From Halomonas sp. SpR1 (GTDB lineage: Bacteria; Pseudomonadota; Gammaproteobacteria; Pseudomonadales; Halomonadaceae), in NCBI RefSeq assembly GCF_031010175.1, contig NZ_JAUAMB010000028.1, positions 1-64,000 of the forward strand: a DNA stretch of 64,000 bases. The letters are read 5' to 3'. This document shows positions 28,435 through 37,439 of the stretch, piece after piece. Under the pieces are notes generated by a model. The model searched no databases and was not told where the DNA came from. It saw nothing but the letters and a program-made list of their open reading frames with translations. Position 1 is the first letter of the stretch; each line of letters opens with the position of its first letter. A program made the position numbers and the translations under genes.

Positions 28435-28566
28435 TAATGCACGACAGCTAGCTTAGCACCATCGTGCGTAACTGAACTGAAAGTGCGTCCATTAAAAACA
28501 AGAGAGCTTTTTAATCAGAGCCATTACCGCCGGGGTCGTCGCCATTGAGGCACACCTAGATGCAAG
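28435..28566. other. Gap with AT-rich hairpin, no gene recognised
   Basis: Between the ligase and the GT4 gene. ATTAAAAA (28491-28498) and TTTTTAAT (28508-28515) form an AT-only hairpin, and GCACGA/TCGTGC (28439-28467) a second weak one. No gene is supported, although a 17-residue frame with a plausible hydrophobic tail is open on the minus strand. Confidence 0.4.
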
Positions 28567-29688
28567 CTATGCCGGTGTGTTGTAATACTCGATTAAACGC
28601 TTCACATGCTGTTTATTGCTAAAATGCTGTTCAACACGCTGTCGTGCAGCACGTCCCATGGCTTTTCGTTGAGATTCATTGCGTATCAAAGCCTCCATGG
28701 CATCACGCCATGCAGGAACATTAAATGGCTCCACCAAAACACCTGAATTGGCATCGACTAGCTCTGGGAGCGAGCCACTATTGGAGCCAATAATCGGCAA
28801 CCCGCATGCCATAGACTCTATGATGGTTAGACCAAATGCTTCATTTTTAGAGGGAATACAAACTATATCAAGGACAGGAAGAATATCGGCTAGGTCACTA
28901 CGGTGCCCCAAAAAGGTAACTTTATTTTTCAGCTCAGTTCCAGCGATGGCATTTTGTAGCTGCTCGTAAAAACTTTCGACACCACCTGTGGCATAATCAG
29001 TACCACCGATAGAGAGAGCATAAAAATTTAATACCGGGTTTAGTGCTAACAGCGCATTTACCCATACGTCATGCCCTTTGCCTGGCGTAACCCGCCCTGG
29101 GAGCGCGATTACCACTGCATCAACCGGGATGCCCAGCGCTTCTCTCATGGCATTTATCGTAGCTAACTCAAAACATGGCCGATACTTATTGGTATCCACC
29201 CCATGTGGCAAACAGGCAATCCGGTCTCGCGCAACAGGTAAGTTGCTAATATTACGGTCATAAGTGGCTTGACTGATAGATAATATACGGTCAGTTTTAC
29301 TATAGGCTATACGGTGATAAAGATTTTTCTTCGGACTCGTCCCGCCGACGTGATCAGTATAAAGTATTTTTAGATTTGGTAGCAGCAGCTTTAATAGTGT
29401 GGTTAATCGCAAATCACTCGATTTATGGCAATGAATCACCGTGATTTTTTCTTCAAGCAGCCAGCGGCGTAACACAAAGATATCCGCCAACGCCTTAGCT
29501 CTATTTGAAAAGGCTTTATAAGGAATACCGTTGCGACGCATATACGTTTCTACTTTAGTGTTCGTAAGGCAGATGCCGAAAACTTTCCATCCTTCTCCCT
29601 GCAAATCTTCTATGATGCGGTCAACATATAATTCCATCCCTCCCTTCCCATCTGAGAGACACAGTTGCAGAACCTTATTCTCTATCAT
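28567..29688 (-). CDS. Glycosyltransferase, GT4 family
   Basis: A 373-residue GT-B glycosyltransferase. The N-terminal domain starts VLQLCLSDGKGGMELYVDRI; the C-terminal donor domain has PGRVTPGKGHDVWV and the E-x7-E motif FGLTIIESMACGLPIIGSNSGSLPELV. It probably adds a hexose to the LPS core or outer saccharide; donor and acceptor unknown. GGAGGG precedes the ATG at 29688. The base composition is more AT-rich than the flanking hld/waa genes, and it faces away from the next GT9 gene. Confidence 0.85.
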   Translation of the reverse strand: MIENKVLQLCLSDGKGGMELYVDRIIEDLQGEGWKVFGICLTNTKVETYMRRNGIPYKAFSNRAKALADIFVLRRWLLEEKITVIHCHKSSDLRLTTLLKLLLPNLKILYTDHVGGTSPKKNLYHRIAYSKTDRILSISQATYDRNISNLPVARDRIACLPHGVDTNKYRPCFELATINAMREALGIPVDAVVIALPGRVTPGKGHDVWVNALLALNPVLNFYALSIGGTDYATGGVESFYEQLQNAIAGTELKNKVTFLGHRSDLADILPVLDIVCIPSKNEAFGLTIIESMACGLPIIGSNSGSLPELVDANSGVLVEPFNVPAWRDAMEALIRNESQRKAMGRAARQRVEQHFSNKQHVKRLIEYYNTPA

Positions 29689-29769
29689 TTCCCTCCCCCC
29701 AGGCGCACATGGTTAAACAATCCATACAATCTCTGTAGTATACAGGCTGCTATTAACGAGTTCTAAACC

Positions 29770-30807
29770 ATGGTGCAGAAACTTCTTGTTGTCCGTAACG
29801 ACAAAATTGGCGATTTTATGCTGGCCTGGCCAGCGCTCGCACACTTAAAAAACGCATCGCCTACGCCTCACATTAGCGTGTTAGTGCCCGCTTATACCGC
29901 ACCGCTGGCAGAGGCCTGCCCGTGGGTTGACGAGGTGATTATCGATCCGGGTAATGCGGCGGCGCCATTAGCGCAACGCGTGCTATTAGAGCAGATAAAA
30001 GCGGCTCGTTTCGATGCACTTCTAACCCTGTTCTCTACACCTCGCATAGGCTGGCTAGGCTGGCGAGCAGGCATTCGCTTGCGCGTTGCGCCTGCCACAA
30101 AATGGGCGCAAATTTTCTACAACGTTCGGATACGACAACGCCGCTCTCGATCAGCCAAGCCAGAATACCAGTACAATGTGGAACTTGCCTGCGCTCTAAT
30201 AAACAAACTGTCACTAACCCAACCCGCTATGCCCTCACCCCCTTACTGGCCACTTGAGACCAAGCAACGTGAATATCAGCGTAAGGTGCTGCTGGAAAGC
30301 GTCCAGGCCAACGGAGGTCTTCTCGTTGTGGTTCACCCAGGTAGTGGAGGATCGGCGGTGAACCTATCGCTGGATCAATATGCTGATTTGGTAGTACAAA
30401 TACACCACATCAGCAAGACACAGCCCATTCACTGGCTGATAAGTGCAGGCCCCAATGAACACCCCCAAGCCCAGGAACTAATACGCCTGCTCGCTAATAA
30501 AAGTGTTGAGGCTACCCACTTCCCTACCAGAAATAGCGTTGAAGCATATGCTCTGCAACTAGCAGGGGCAGACATGTTAATTGCAGGCTCCACAGGGCCT
30601 CTGCATATTGCGGGTTGCCTAAATATTGCAACCGCTGGTTTCTATCCTGCTAAACGCTCGGCCACATCTTTGCGGTGGCAAACCTGCAATTCCGCTAAAA
30701 ACCGTTTATATTTTAGCTCATCCTCCAGCGCCGCCGAAAAAAACATGCTGGCCGTTGACATTGACTCAGCTGCAAAAGATATATCACTCTTCTTATCAAA
30801 ATACTAG
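29770..30807 (+). CDS. Glycosyltransferase, GT9 family (heptosyltransferase-like)
   Basis: A 345-residue GT9 protein with the N-terminal VVRNDKIGDFMLAWPALAHLK and a donor-binding end, VVHPGSGGSAVNLSLDQYADL and IAGSTGPLHIAGCLNIATAGFYP. It resembles WaaF/WaaQ-type heptosyltransferases and may add a third core heptose, since two other GT9 genes are in the window. It is the first of a plus-strand series (GT9-GT2-GT32), with only 8 bp to the next gene. No good ribosome binding site is seen at the ATG. Confidence 0.83.
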   Translation: MVQKLLVVRNDKIGDFMLAWPALAHLKNASPTPHISVLVPAYTAPLAEACPWVDEVIIDPGNAAAPLAQRVLLEQIKAARFDALLTLFSTPRIGWLGWRAGIRLRVAPATKWAQIFYNVRIRQRRSRSAKPEYQYNVELACALINKLSLTQPAMPSPPYWPLETKQREYQRKVLLESVQANGGLLVVVHPGSGGSAVNLSLDQYADLVVQIHHISKTQPIHWLISAGPNEHPQAQELIRLLANKSVEATHFPTRNSVEAYALQLAGADMLIAGSTGPLHIAGCLNIATAGFYPAKRSATSLRWQTCNSAKNRLYFSSSSSAAEKNMLAVDIDSAAKDISLFLSKY

Positions 30808-30815
30808 GAATACAC

Positions 30816-31577
30816 ATGCAGCCAATTACAGGTATTGTTATTACCTTAAATGAAGCTCACAATATAAGTGATTGTTTAAAATCACTCAAAAGAGTGTGTG
30901 ATGAAGTCATTGTCGTCGACTCAGGCAGTACTGATGAGACAATTGATATCGCTAAGAGACATGGAGCTACCATTTATAACCAAGCGTATTTAGGAGACGG
31001 CCCTCAAAAAGCTTTTGGTGTAGTTTATGCTAAAAATGACTGGATTCTTTCTTTAGATGCCGACGAGCGACTAAACGATGATGCTATTAACGCTATTCAA
31101 TCGTTACGCCTCAATGATGTGCAGATAGCTTACAGCTTTTACCGTAAAAATCACGTGGGAAATCATTGGATAAAAGCTGCTGGTTTTTATCCCGATGCCG
31201 TCGTGCGATTATATAACAGAACAACTTCTGGCTACCTTAACAAAAAAGCCCACTCATCCGTCAAGTCACCTGCTACTTACCACACAAAAACACATATAAA
31301 TCACTTTACCTATAAGGATCTGTCTGACTGGATTCATCGTATTAATGTACTTTCAACCCGTGATGCTTGGGCAATGAAGGAAAGAGGTAAAAAAGCATCT
31401 TCTATCAGCCCAATAGTTCATAGCATTAATGCATTGATACGAAAACTAATTTTTAAAGGTGGTGTTTTTCAGGGCAGTGATGGAATTTTAGTTGCTGTCA
31501 CCACTGCTTTTCACGCTTACATGAAATATGCAAAACTCAACGAAATTTACAAAGATAATAATATTAAATATAGATAA
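30816..31577 (+). CDS. GT2 family glycosyltransferase (WaaE/KdtX-like)
   Basis: A 253-residue GT-A transferase. Features: GIVITLNEAHNISDCLKSLK, VVDSGSTDETIDIAKRHG, the DXD-type motif LSLDADERL, and a C-terminal FTYKDLSDWIHRIN helix. The layout matches WaaE/KdtX and LgtF, which transfer glucose to heptose I of the inner core. The gene is strongly AT-rich with many AAA/AAT codons, unlike its flanks, suggesting transfer. The ATG follows the GT9 stop by 8 bp and AGGAA lies upstream. Confidence 0.88.
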   Translation: MQPITGIVITLNEAHNISDCLKSLKRVCDEVIVVDSGSTDETIDIAKRHGATIYNQAYLGDGPQKAFGVVYAKNDWILSLDADERLNDDAINAIQSLRLNDVQIAYSFYRKNHVGNHWIKAAGFYPDAVVRLYNRTTSGYLNKKAHSSVKSPATYHTKTHINHFTYKDLSDWIHRINVLSTRDAWAMKERGKKASSISPIVHSINALIRKLIFKGGVFQGSDGILVAVTTAFHAYMKYAKLNEIYKDNNIKYR

Positions 31578-31710
31578 ATACGTTTCCATTACGCGGCCTA
31601 TGCAGCCTTCGCTTAGACCATTAACATCCAGTATTTATCACATTTTATATCGTGTTGCTTATATATATGCAGCATAATTAATTCTTAAATAATAGAATTG
31701 AGTAAACCTA

Positions 31711-32511
31711 ATGAACAAGACTCTTATTGTCGCCACGAGCCGTTTAATAAAACTTATTGCCAATATTACTAAAATGCTCAGTTATCCATTCCACTGGGCT
31801 TTTGTTAATAAACGTTTTACTCTACCTGAGCAAGCGGCACCACTGATCAATCGCGCTACCCCGAGCTGCATCCCACGTATTATCTGGCAGACCAACTTCA
31901 CTAACCGGGTCACCTTGCCGGTCTATCTGAACTACCTATTCAACCGTTTAATGGCACCTAGCTTCGAGTATCAATTCATGATTACGGAGGCACGCTGCGA
32001 CTTCATTGCCGAACACTACCCGGAAATTCTTCCTCACTATGAACGTCTGCAAATTGGAGCAGCTCAGGCCGATCTGTGGCGACTTTTGATACTTCACAAG
32101 TTTGGCGGTGTCTATCTCGATATAGATGCGCACCAGATTTGGCCGCTGGAACGTGTGCTTGGCCGCAAGCGCAAGGAACTCTATGTAACCACCCGCCGTG
32201 GGGAGTTAAGCAACTATTTCATTGCCAGCAAACCCGATAACCCCAATCTACAGCGCTTAATTGAGCGGGTAGTCTTTAACATTAAAGAGGGCACGCTTCA
32301 CAACGTTTTCTATATTACCGGACCAGGGGTTTTCATCGAACTTCTGGATCCAAATAAAGTTCCAACAGTCTCCTATCGTCATGCAGTTCACCAGGGCAGC
32401 TTCACTAACGAGCACTTTCAGTACATCGACAAACCCCAAGGCAAATGGAACAGAGAACAGCGCCACACTTTGGTCATACGCCCAGAAAAGGAGGATCCCC
32501 CAGTGTCATAA
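31711..32511 (+). CDS. GT32-like glycosyltransferase (OCH1/capsular type)
   Basis: A 266-residue protein with the glycosyltransferase sugar-binding DXD region: IPRIIWQTNFTN, then QADLWRLLILHKFGGVYLDIDAH, whose DID is the DXD motif, followed by a GPGVFIELL C-terminal segment. Family members transfer hexoses in capsule, LPS or fungal mannan synthesis. A short N-terminal hydrophobic stretch may tether it to the membrane. Substrate unknown. The preceding 133 bp and the following 197 bp are AT-rich and hold no gene, probably including promoters. Confidence 0.8.
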   Translation: MNKTLIVATSRLIKLIANITKMLSYPFHWAFVNKRFTLPEQAAPLINRATPSCIPRIIWQTNFTNRVTLPVYLNYLFNRLMAPSFEYQFMITEARCDFIAEHYPEILPHYERLQIGAAQADLWRLLILHKFGGVYLDIDAHQIWPLERVLGRKRKELYVTTRRGELSNYFIASKPDNPNLQRLIERVVFNIKEGTLHNVFYITGPGVFIELLDPNKVPTVSYRHAVHQGSFTNEHFQYIDKPQGKWNREQRHTLVIRPEKEDPPVS

Positions 32512-32708
32512 AGTACTTCACGTTGGCCGTCAAAAAATTTATACGATGCTACCGCAGTAGTGATGCTGACAATAGACTTCTCAGTTTGATCGTAGCTATC
32601 TCACTCATCGATCAGCATTCAAAAAGACGCTATACGCTTGCGCTATATAAGTATTGAGCATCAAAATCGAACTTTACGACTTGTATCCCCTACCCCCCAT
32701 AGGATCCT

Positions 32709-34376
32709 ATGTCCAAACTTATATACAGGCACCTCTACGCCCGATCCGCGCTTACCCTAATCGGCTTCTGCCTGGGTTACACCACCACGGTAATGACCCG
32801 CCTGCCCTGGTGGACGCTATTTTTTGTAGCGGCCGCGTGGATTGGTGTGGGTTTAAAGTTACGCTGGGGCCATCCTGCGAACGCTCGTTACCGCAAAATG
32901 TGGCCCTGGTCGCTGTTACCGCTAAGTCTCTGGGGTGTTTACGTTTACCTGGCGGACAGCTTTGGCATTGTCGATTTGGGTGCGGTGTTTTTTCACCTCC
33001 AGGCAGGCATGGCCGAGCATGGTGGCGCAGGTAAAATGCTTATCGCGGTACTCTATACGCTGATCATGATCGGCGTACTGGCAGCCGTGACGTGGCTATC
33101 ACGCCACGATCAGCGCTGGCGGTTAGCCGAGCGCTTCTTCGCTATTTTGTTGTTGGCTAGCAACCCGCTGCTTTATAGCCTAGGCCAACGCAGCGCGTCG
33201 ATTGTCACCGATGACGGTGCCTGGCTGGATCGGCGCTATAAGCCACCCCCCACCGAAGAGCTCAGAGATGCGCCTAACTTACTCATCCTGTATCTGGAAA
33301 GCATTGAGCGCACCTACTCCAATGAGCTATTTGGGGATGCCTACGCCGACCTTAACGCCCTGGGTGAACAAGGTGCTGTTTTTGAGGGCGTGCGCCAAAT
33401 GGATAACACGGGCTGGACGATGGCAGGCATGATTGCCAGCCAGTGCGGTGTGCCACTGATGCCCGCAGGGCTCCTCCACGATAGCCAGTTTGAGCCTCTA
33501 TCTAAGGTTGTCCCTGGCGTCGATTGCCTCGGCGACATCCTTGCTGAACAAGGCTATCAACTAAGCTATCTAGGCGGTGCTAGCACACAGTTCGCCGGTA
33601 AAGGACTGTTCTACCGCGGCCATCAATTCAATACGGTCAAAGGCCGTGAAGATTTAGAGCCCCTTCTAGAGGATCCTGAATACGTTAATAGCTGGGGGCT
33701 GTATGACGATACGCTGTATGACATCACTGCCGATGAGATCAGACGATTAGACAATGAAGACAACGGCCCCTGGGGCGTGGTTAGTCTTAATTTGGCAGGC
33801 CATGCACCTAATGGCTACCCCTCACAGTCCTGTGTGGAGGAGCAGGGGGAGTTCGATGGGCAAGATATTCTTTATTCGGTGAAATGCTCTGCTTGGCTTG
33901 CACGAGATCTGGTTGAACGCTTGGAGTCCGAGGGACTTCTCAATAACACCTTAGTGGTCATACTTAGCGACCATTTGACCATGCGCGTTTCTGTGTGGGA
34001 TCAACTGACGGCGTTAGACCGCGACAATACGCTGATCATGCTGAGTAACGATATAAAGCCACAGCGTATTCGTCGAGACGCTACCATGTTGGATGTTTTC
34101 CCTACGATACTCGATGCGCTGGGCTTTAAATTGGTGCGTGATCGAGCTGGACTGGGCACTTCACTTTTCAGCAATAACCAAACGCTGGTAGAGGCGCATG
34201 GTATCGAAGTGCTTAATGAACGCTTGCGAGAGGAGACTGCGCTGCAGCACCGCCTTTGGGAAGGTATCTCCCCTCAGCGGCGCGAGCCCGATGGATCTTC
34301 TCAAGATTCCTCTCAAGAGCAAACCCTGGAGACGCCTGCTGATGCTGTGGTAGACGAAGTCGAGCTCATCCATTAA
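32709..34376 (+). CDS. Phosphoglycerol transferase-like sulfatase-fold protein (OpgB-like)
   Basis: A 555-residue inner-membrane protein with about four or five N-terminal membrane segments (to about residue 165) and a periplasmic alkaline-phosphatase-type domain. It matches the E. coli OpgB/MdoB catalytic domain: LLILYLESIERTYSNE, the nucleophile region NTGWTMAGMIASQCGVPL, CLGDILAEQGYQ, and VVILSDHLTMR with metal ligands. It lacks the long C-terminal extension of OpgB (which is about 760 residues). It could transfer phosphoglycerol to glucans or to LPS; location in the LPS cluster favours the latter, by inference. Its end overlaps waaF by 11 bp, tail to tail. Confidence 0.82.
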   Translation: MSKLIYRHLYARSALTLIGFCLGYTTTVMTRLPWWTLFFVAAAWIGVGLKLRWGHPANARYRKMWPWSLLPLSLWGVYVYLADSFGIVDLGAVFFHLQAGMAEHGGAGKMLIAVLYTLIMIGVLAAVTWLSRHDQRWRLAERFFAILLLASNPLLYSLGQRSASIVTDDGAWLDRRYKPPPTEELRDAPNLLILYLESIERTYSNELFGDAYADLNALGEQGAVFEGVRQMDNTGWTMAGMIASQCGVPLMPAGLLHDSQFEPLSKVVPGVDCLGDILAEQGYQLSYLGGASTQFAGKGLFYRGHQFNTVKGREDLEPLLEDPEYVNSWGLYDDTLYDITADEIRRLDNEDNGPWGVVSLNLAGHAPNGYPSQSCVEEQGEFDGQDILYSVKCSAWLARDLVERLESEGLLNNTLVVILSDHLTMRVSVWDQLTALDRDNTLIMLSNDIKPQRIRRDATMLDVFPTILDALGFKLVRDRAGLGTSLFSNNQTLVEAHGIEVLNERLREETALQHRLWEGISPQRREPDGSSQDSSQEQTLETPADAVVDEVELIH

Positions 34377-35409
34377 CGATCACGCTCTCCCACTGATGAG
34401 TCGCATGAATCTGTTGATAGACTTGCTCAACGCTGAGCTGATTAAGGCAGTTGGTGTGCCCCAATGGGCAGGTGCGTTGAAAGCAGGGAGAGCAAGAGAG
34501 CGCCAGGTAATGGATAACGGCGTTATCGGTCAATGGCGGCGTGTAGGCAGGCGATGAAGAACCGTACAATGCATGGATACGAACGCCGACCGCTGCAGCC
34601 ACATGCATTAAACCCGAGTCATTGGTAACTACCTGACGGCAGTCCGCCAGCAGATCAACCGCATCGGCCAGCTGCGTTTTGCCACACAGGTTATGAGCAT
34701 GGGAAAGCCCCTGCGTTATCTCCTCTCCCGCAGAGTGATCCTTTGCTCCACCAAGTACGCGTATTTCAAAACCCTCTTCAACCAGCCGTTTGGCCAATGT
34801 ATGGAAATAACTCACCGGCCACTGCTTGGCGGGTCCATACTCAGCGCCCGGCATCATGCCAATCGCCTTGCGCGAAGAAAGGGAGTGTGTAAGGCGTAAA
34901 TTGACCAAATTATCACGGTCTATCTGCAGGCGTGGCTTGGGCAGCTCAAAATCACCGCTGGCCGCTTCTTCCAGGGGGAGGCCCAGCGATACAAAGCGCT
35001 TTACCGTTTGATCCAGCACCTGCTTGTCGAGCTTGCGGCGCTCCTTGAGAAGCCCATAGCGGTGCTCACCTAGAAAGCCTATACGCTCAGGAATACGTGC
35101 CATAAAGGGCACCAGGGCAGCTTTCCAAGAACGAGGCAGAACGATGGCGCGGTCAAAACGTCCGCGCAGCCGGTTAGCGAGTTCGCGGCGGCTGGACAGG
35201 CCAAATTCACCGTGCCCCACTACCAGCGGCAGCACTTCGTCAACTTCGGGCATCCGCTCTAAAATAGGCTGAGACCACGCTGGTGCCACCACTGCGATTG
35301 TTGCCTCTGGTTGACGGGCTTTTAAGGTCATGAACAGGCTCTGTGCCATGACCATGTCACCCACCCATGAGGGGCCAATCACCAGCAGACGCTGAGCTGA
35401 GTTAGCCAT
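34366..35409 (-). CDS. waaF: ADP-heptose:LPS heptosyltransferase II
   Basis: Adds the second heptose to the inner core. The 347-residue GT9 protein begins [23 protein letters not shown] and contains [69 protein letters not shown], and the C-terminal [14 protein letters not shown] cysteine cluster, all specific to WaaF. It overlaps hldD by 8 bp, so both are cotranscribed on the minus strand, hldD first. Confidence 0.95.
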   Translation of the reverse strand: MANSAQRLLVIGPSWVGDMVMAQSLFMTLKARQPEATIAVVAPAWSQPILERMPEVDEVLPLVVGHGEFGLSSRRELANRLRGRFDRAIVLPRSWKAALVPFMARIPERIGFLGEHRYGLLKERRKLDKQVLDQTVKRFVSLGLPLEEAASGDFELPKPRLQIDRDNLVNLRLTHSLSSRKAIGMMPGAEYGPAKQWPVSYFHTLAKRLVEEGFEIRVLGGAKDHSAGEEITQGLSHAHNLCGKTQLADAVDLLADCRQVVTNDSGLMHVAAAVGVRIHALYGSSSPAYTPPLTDNAVIHYLALSCSPCFQRTCPLGHTNCLNQLSVEQVYQQIHATHQWESVIVNG

Positions 35410-36358
35410 TTAACCACTCCAGGTAGGCTTTCACCCCTTGAGCAACGGTTTTAAACTCAACATCGCAGCCACTCTCACGTAGCCGGCTAATATCAGCTCG
35501 GGTATAGCTCTGATAGCGTCCTTTAAGTTCTTCGGGAAAGGCAATGTAATCAATCTCCCCCTTGCCGTAAAAGTCGATGACCGCCTCGCCAATCGCTTTA
35601 AAGGGTTCCGCACGGCCAGTCCCCAGATTAAAAATGCCGGACTGTTCGGGATGATCCAAAAACCATAGATTTACATCGACCACATCGCCGACATAAACGA
35701 AGTCGCGACTTTGCATACCAGCGTCGTAGCCGTCGTAGGCGCCAAACAGCTTGAGCGTTTCACCATTACGAATTTGCAGATGATTGTGATAGGCCACGCT
35801 GGCCATTTTGCCCTTATGCTGCTCCCGCGGGCCGTAGACATTGAAGTAGCGGAAACCCACCACCTGGGTGGTTAACTCACTCCAGCGCGAACGCACGTGC
35901 TGATCGAACAACAGCTTTGAATAACCGTATACGTTAAGCGGCTTTTCGCACTCGGGCACCTCTTTAAATATCTCGCTGCCGCCATAGGTAGCGGCTGACG
36001 AGGCAAACAAGAAGGGGATACTCTGCTGCTCACAGTAATTAAGCAGCACTTTGGAGTACTCGAAGTTATTCTCCATCATGTAGTGACCATCCCACTCGGT
36101 GGTATCCGAGCAGGCGCCTTCATGAAAAATAGCTTCGATCTTAGGTAGATCGACGCTATCACCGCGCAGGGCAGCTTTTACCCTGGCAATGAAATCGTCC
36201 TTATCGAGATAATCCGCCAGCGTGCAGTCGGCCAAATTGACGAATTTGGTGCCATCGCGCAAATCGTCAACGACCATCACATCGTTTCGACCGCGGGCAT
36301 TCAATGCTTTGACTATGTTGGCCCCGATAAAACCGGCACCGCCTGTTACCACAATCAT
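35402..36358 (-). CDS. hldD: ADP-L-glycero-D-manno-heptose 6-epimerase
   Basis: Last step of ADP-heptose synthesis. The 318-residue short-chain dehydrogenase-type epimerase has the NADP-binding [41 protein letters not shown], the catalytic YGYSK, and [19 protein letters not shown]. The ATG at 36358 is placed by AAGGAG 7 nt upstream; the frame extends 17 codons further without family match. It is the first gene of hldD-waaF. Confidence 0.96.
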   Translation of the reverse strand: MIVVTGGAGFIGANIVKALNARGRNDVMVVDDLRDGTKFVNLADCTLADYLDKDDFIARVKAALRGDSVDLPKIEAIFHEGACSDTTEWDGHYMMENNFEYSKVLLNYCEQQSIPFLFASSAATYGGSEIFKEVPECEKPLNVYGYSKLLFDQHVRSRWSELTTQVVGFRYFNVYGPREQHKGKMASVAYHNHLQIRNGETLKLFGAYDGYDAGMQSRDFVYVGDVVDVNLWFLDHPEQSGIFNLGTGRAEPFKAIGEAVIDFYGKGEIDYIAFPEELKGRYQSYTRADISRLRESGCDVEFKTVAQGVKAYLEWLNG

Positions 36359-36437
36359 ACTGTTCTCCTTACCTAAAGCGGCTTGTTGGCCTATGTGCCT
36401 ATAACCCATCTGTCTAGGATTGTATACTTGACGCCTT

Positions 36438-37439
36438 ATGAATTCATGGCCAACGGTGCTTTCCGCGATGAGTGTCTCGACAAACCAATCGACACCCGAT
36501 GTGTCGACCTTTCAAGGCTTGATCCTTGCTCTGCAGCAGTACTGGGCAGAACAGGGTTGTGTCATCCTTCAGCCGCTCGATATGGAAGTCGGCGCGGGCA
36601 CCTTTCACCCTGCTACCTTTCTACGGGCGATTGGTCCCGAAACCTGGAACGCTGCCTACGTACAGCCTTCCCGCCGTCCTACGGATGGCCGCTATGGCGA
36701 AAACCCTAACCGCCTTCAGCACTACTACCAGTTCCAGGTAGTTATGAAGCCGTCGCCGAGCAACCTACAGGATCTCTATCTGGGCTCGCTCAAGCGTCTT
36801 GGTCTTGATCCGCTGGTTCACGATGTCCGCTTTGTCGAAGATAACTGGGAATCCCCTACCCTAGGCGCTTGGGGCCTGGGCTGGGAAATCTGGTTAAACG
36901 GCATGGAAGTCACCCAGTTTACCTACTTCCAGCAGGCAGGTGGCATCGAATGCTACCCAGTCACCGGCGAACTGACCTATGGGCTTGAGCGTATTGCCAT
37001 GTACCTGCAGGACGTCGACAGCGTTTATGACCTCGTTTGGGCCATTGCCCCCGACGGTAGCAAAGTGACTTACGGCGATGTTTACCTGCAAAACGAGCGC
37101 GAACAGTCCGCCTACAATTTTGAGCACGCTGACGTTGATCAGCTGTTTGCCAACTTTGATCACCAGGAAAAAGAGTGTGGCAAGTTGCTCACTGCCAGCC
37201 TGCCGCTGCCGGCCTACGAGCAAGTTCTGAAGGCATCCCACACCTTCAACCTGTTGGACGCCCGTCACGCTATCTCGGTCACCGAGCGTCAGCGCTTTAT
37301 CCTCCGCGTACGCACTATGGCCCGGGATGTCGCCACTGCTTACTTTGAGTCGCGTAAGGCCGAAGGTTTCCCCATGGCGCCAGAAAATCTTCGCCGAGAA
37401 CTGTTACAAGAGCTACTCGCCGATCAGGGAGACGACTAA
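36438..37439 (+). CDS. glyQ: Glycyl-tRNA synthetase alpha subunit
   Basis: Catalytic subunit of the bacterial heterotetrameric enzyme. The 333-residue class II synthetase subunit has [77 protein letters not shown] and [11 protein letters not shown]. The start is uncertain: ATG at 36438 or at 36468, neither with a good ribosome binding site. The TAA overlaps the ATG of glyS by one base. Confidence 0.96.
   Translation: MNSWPTVLSAMSVSTNQSTPDVSTFQGLILALQQYWAEQGCVILQPLDMEVGAGTFHPATFLRAIGPETWNAAYVQPSRRPTDGRYGENPNRLQHYYQFQVVMKPSPSNLQDLYLGSLKRLGLDPLVHDVRFVEDNWESPTLGAWGLGWEIWLNGMEVTQFTYFQQAGGIECYPVTGELTYGLERIAMYLQDVDSVYDLVWAIAPDGSKVTYGDVYLQNEREQSAYNFEHADVDQLFANFDHQEKECGKLLTASLPLPAYEQVLKASHTFNLLDARHAISVTERQRFILRVRTMARDVATAYFESRKAEGFPMAPENLRRELLQELLADQGDD

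Noticed and set aside
28435-28566. Possible tiny gene or gene remnant in the ligase-GT4 gap
   Set aside because: Only a 17-residue frame; no ribosome binding site or recognisable similarity.
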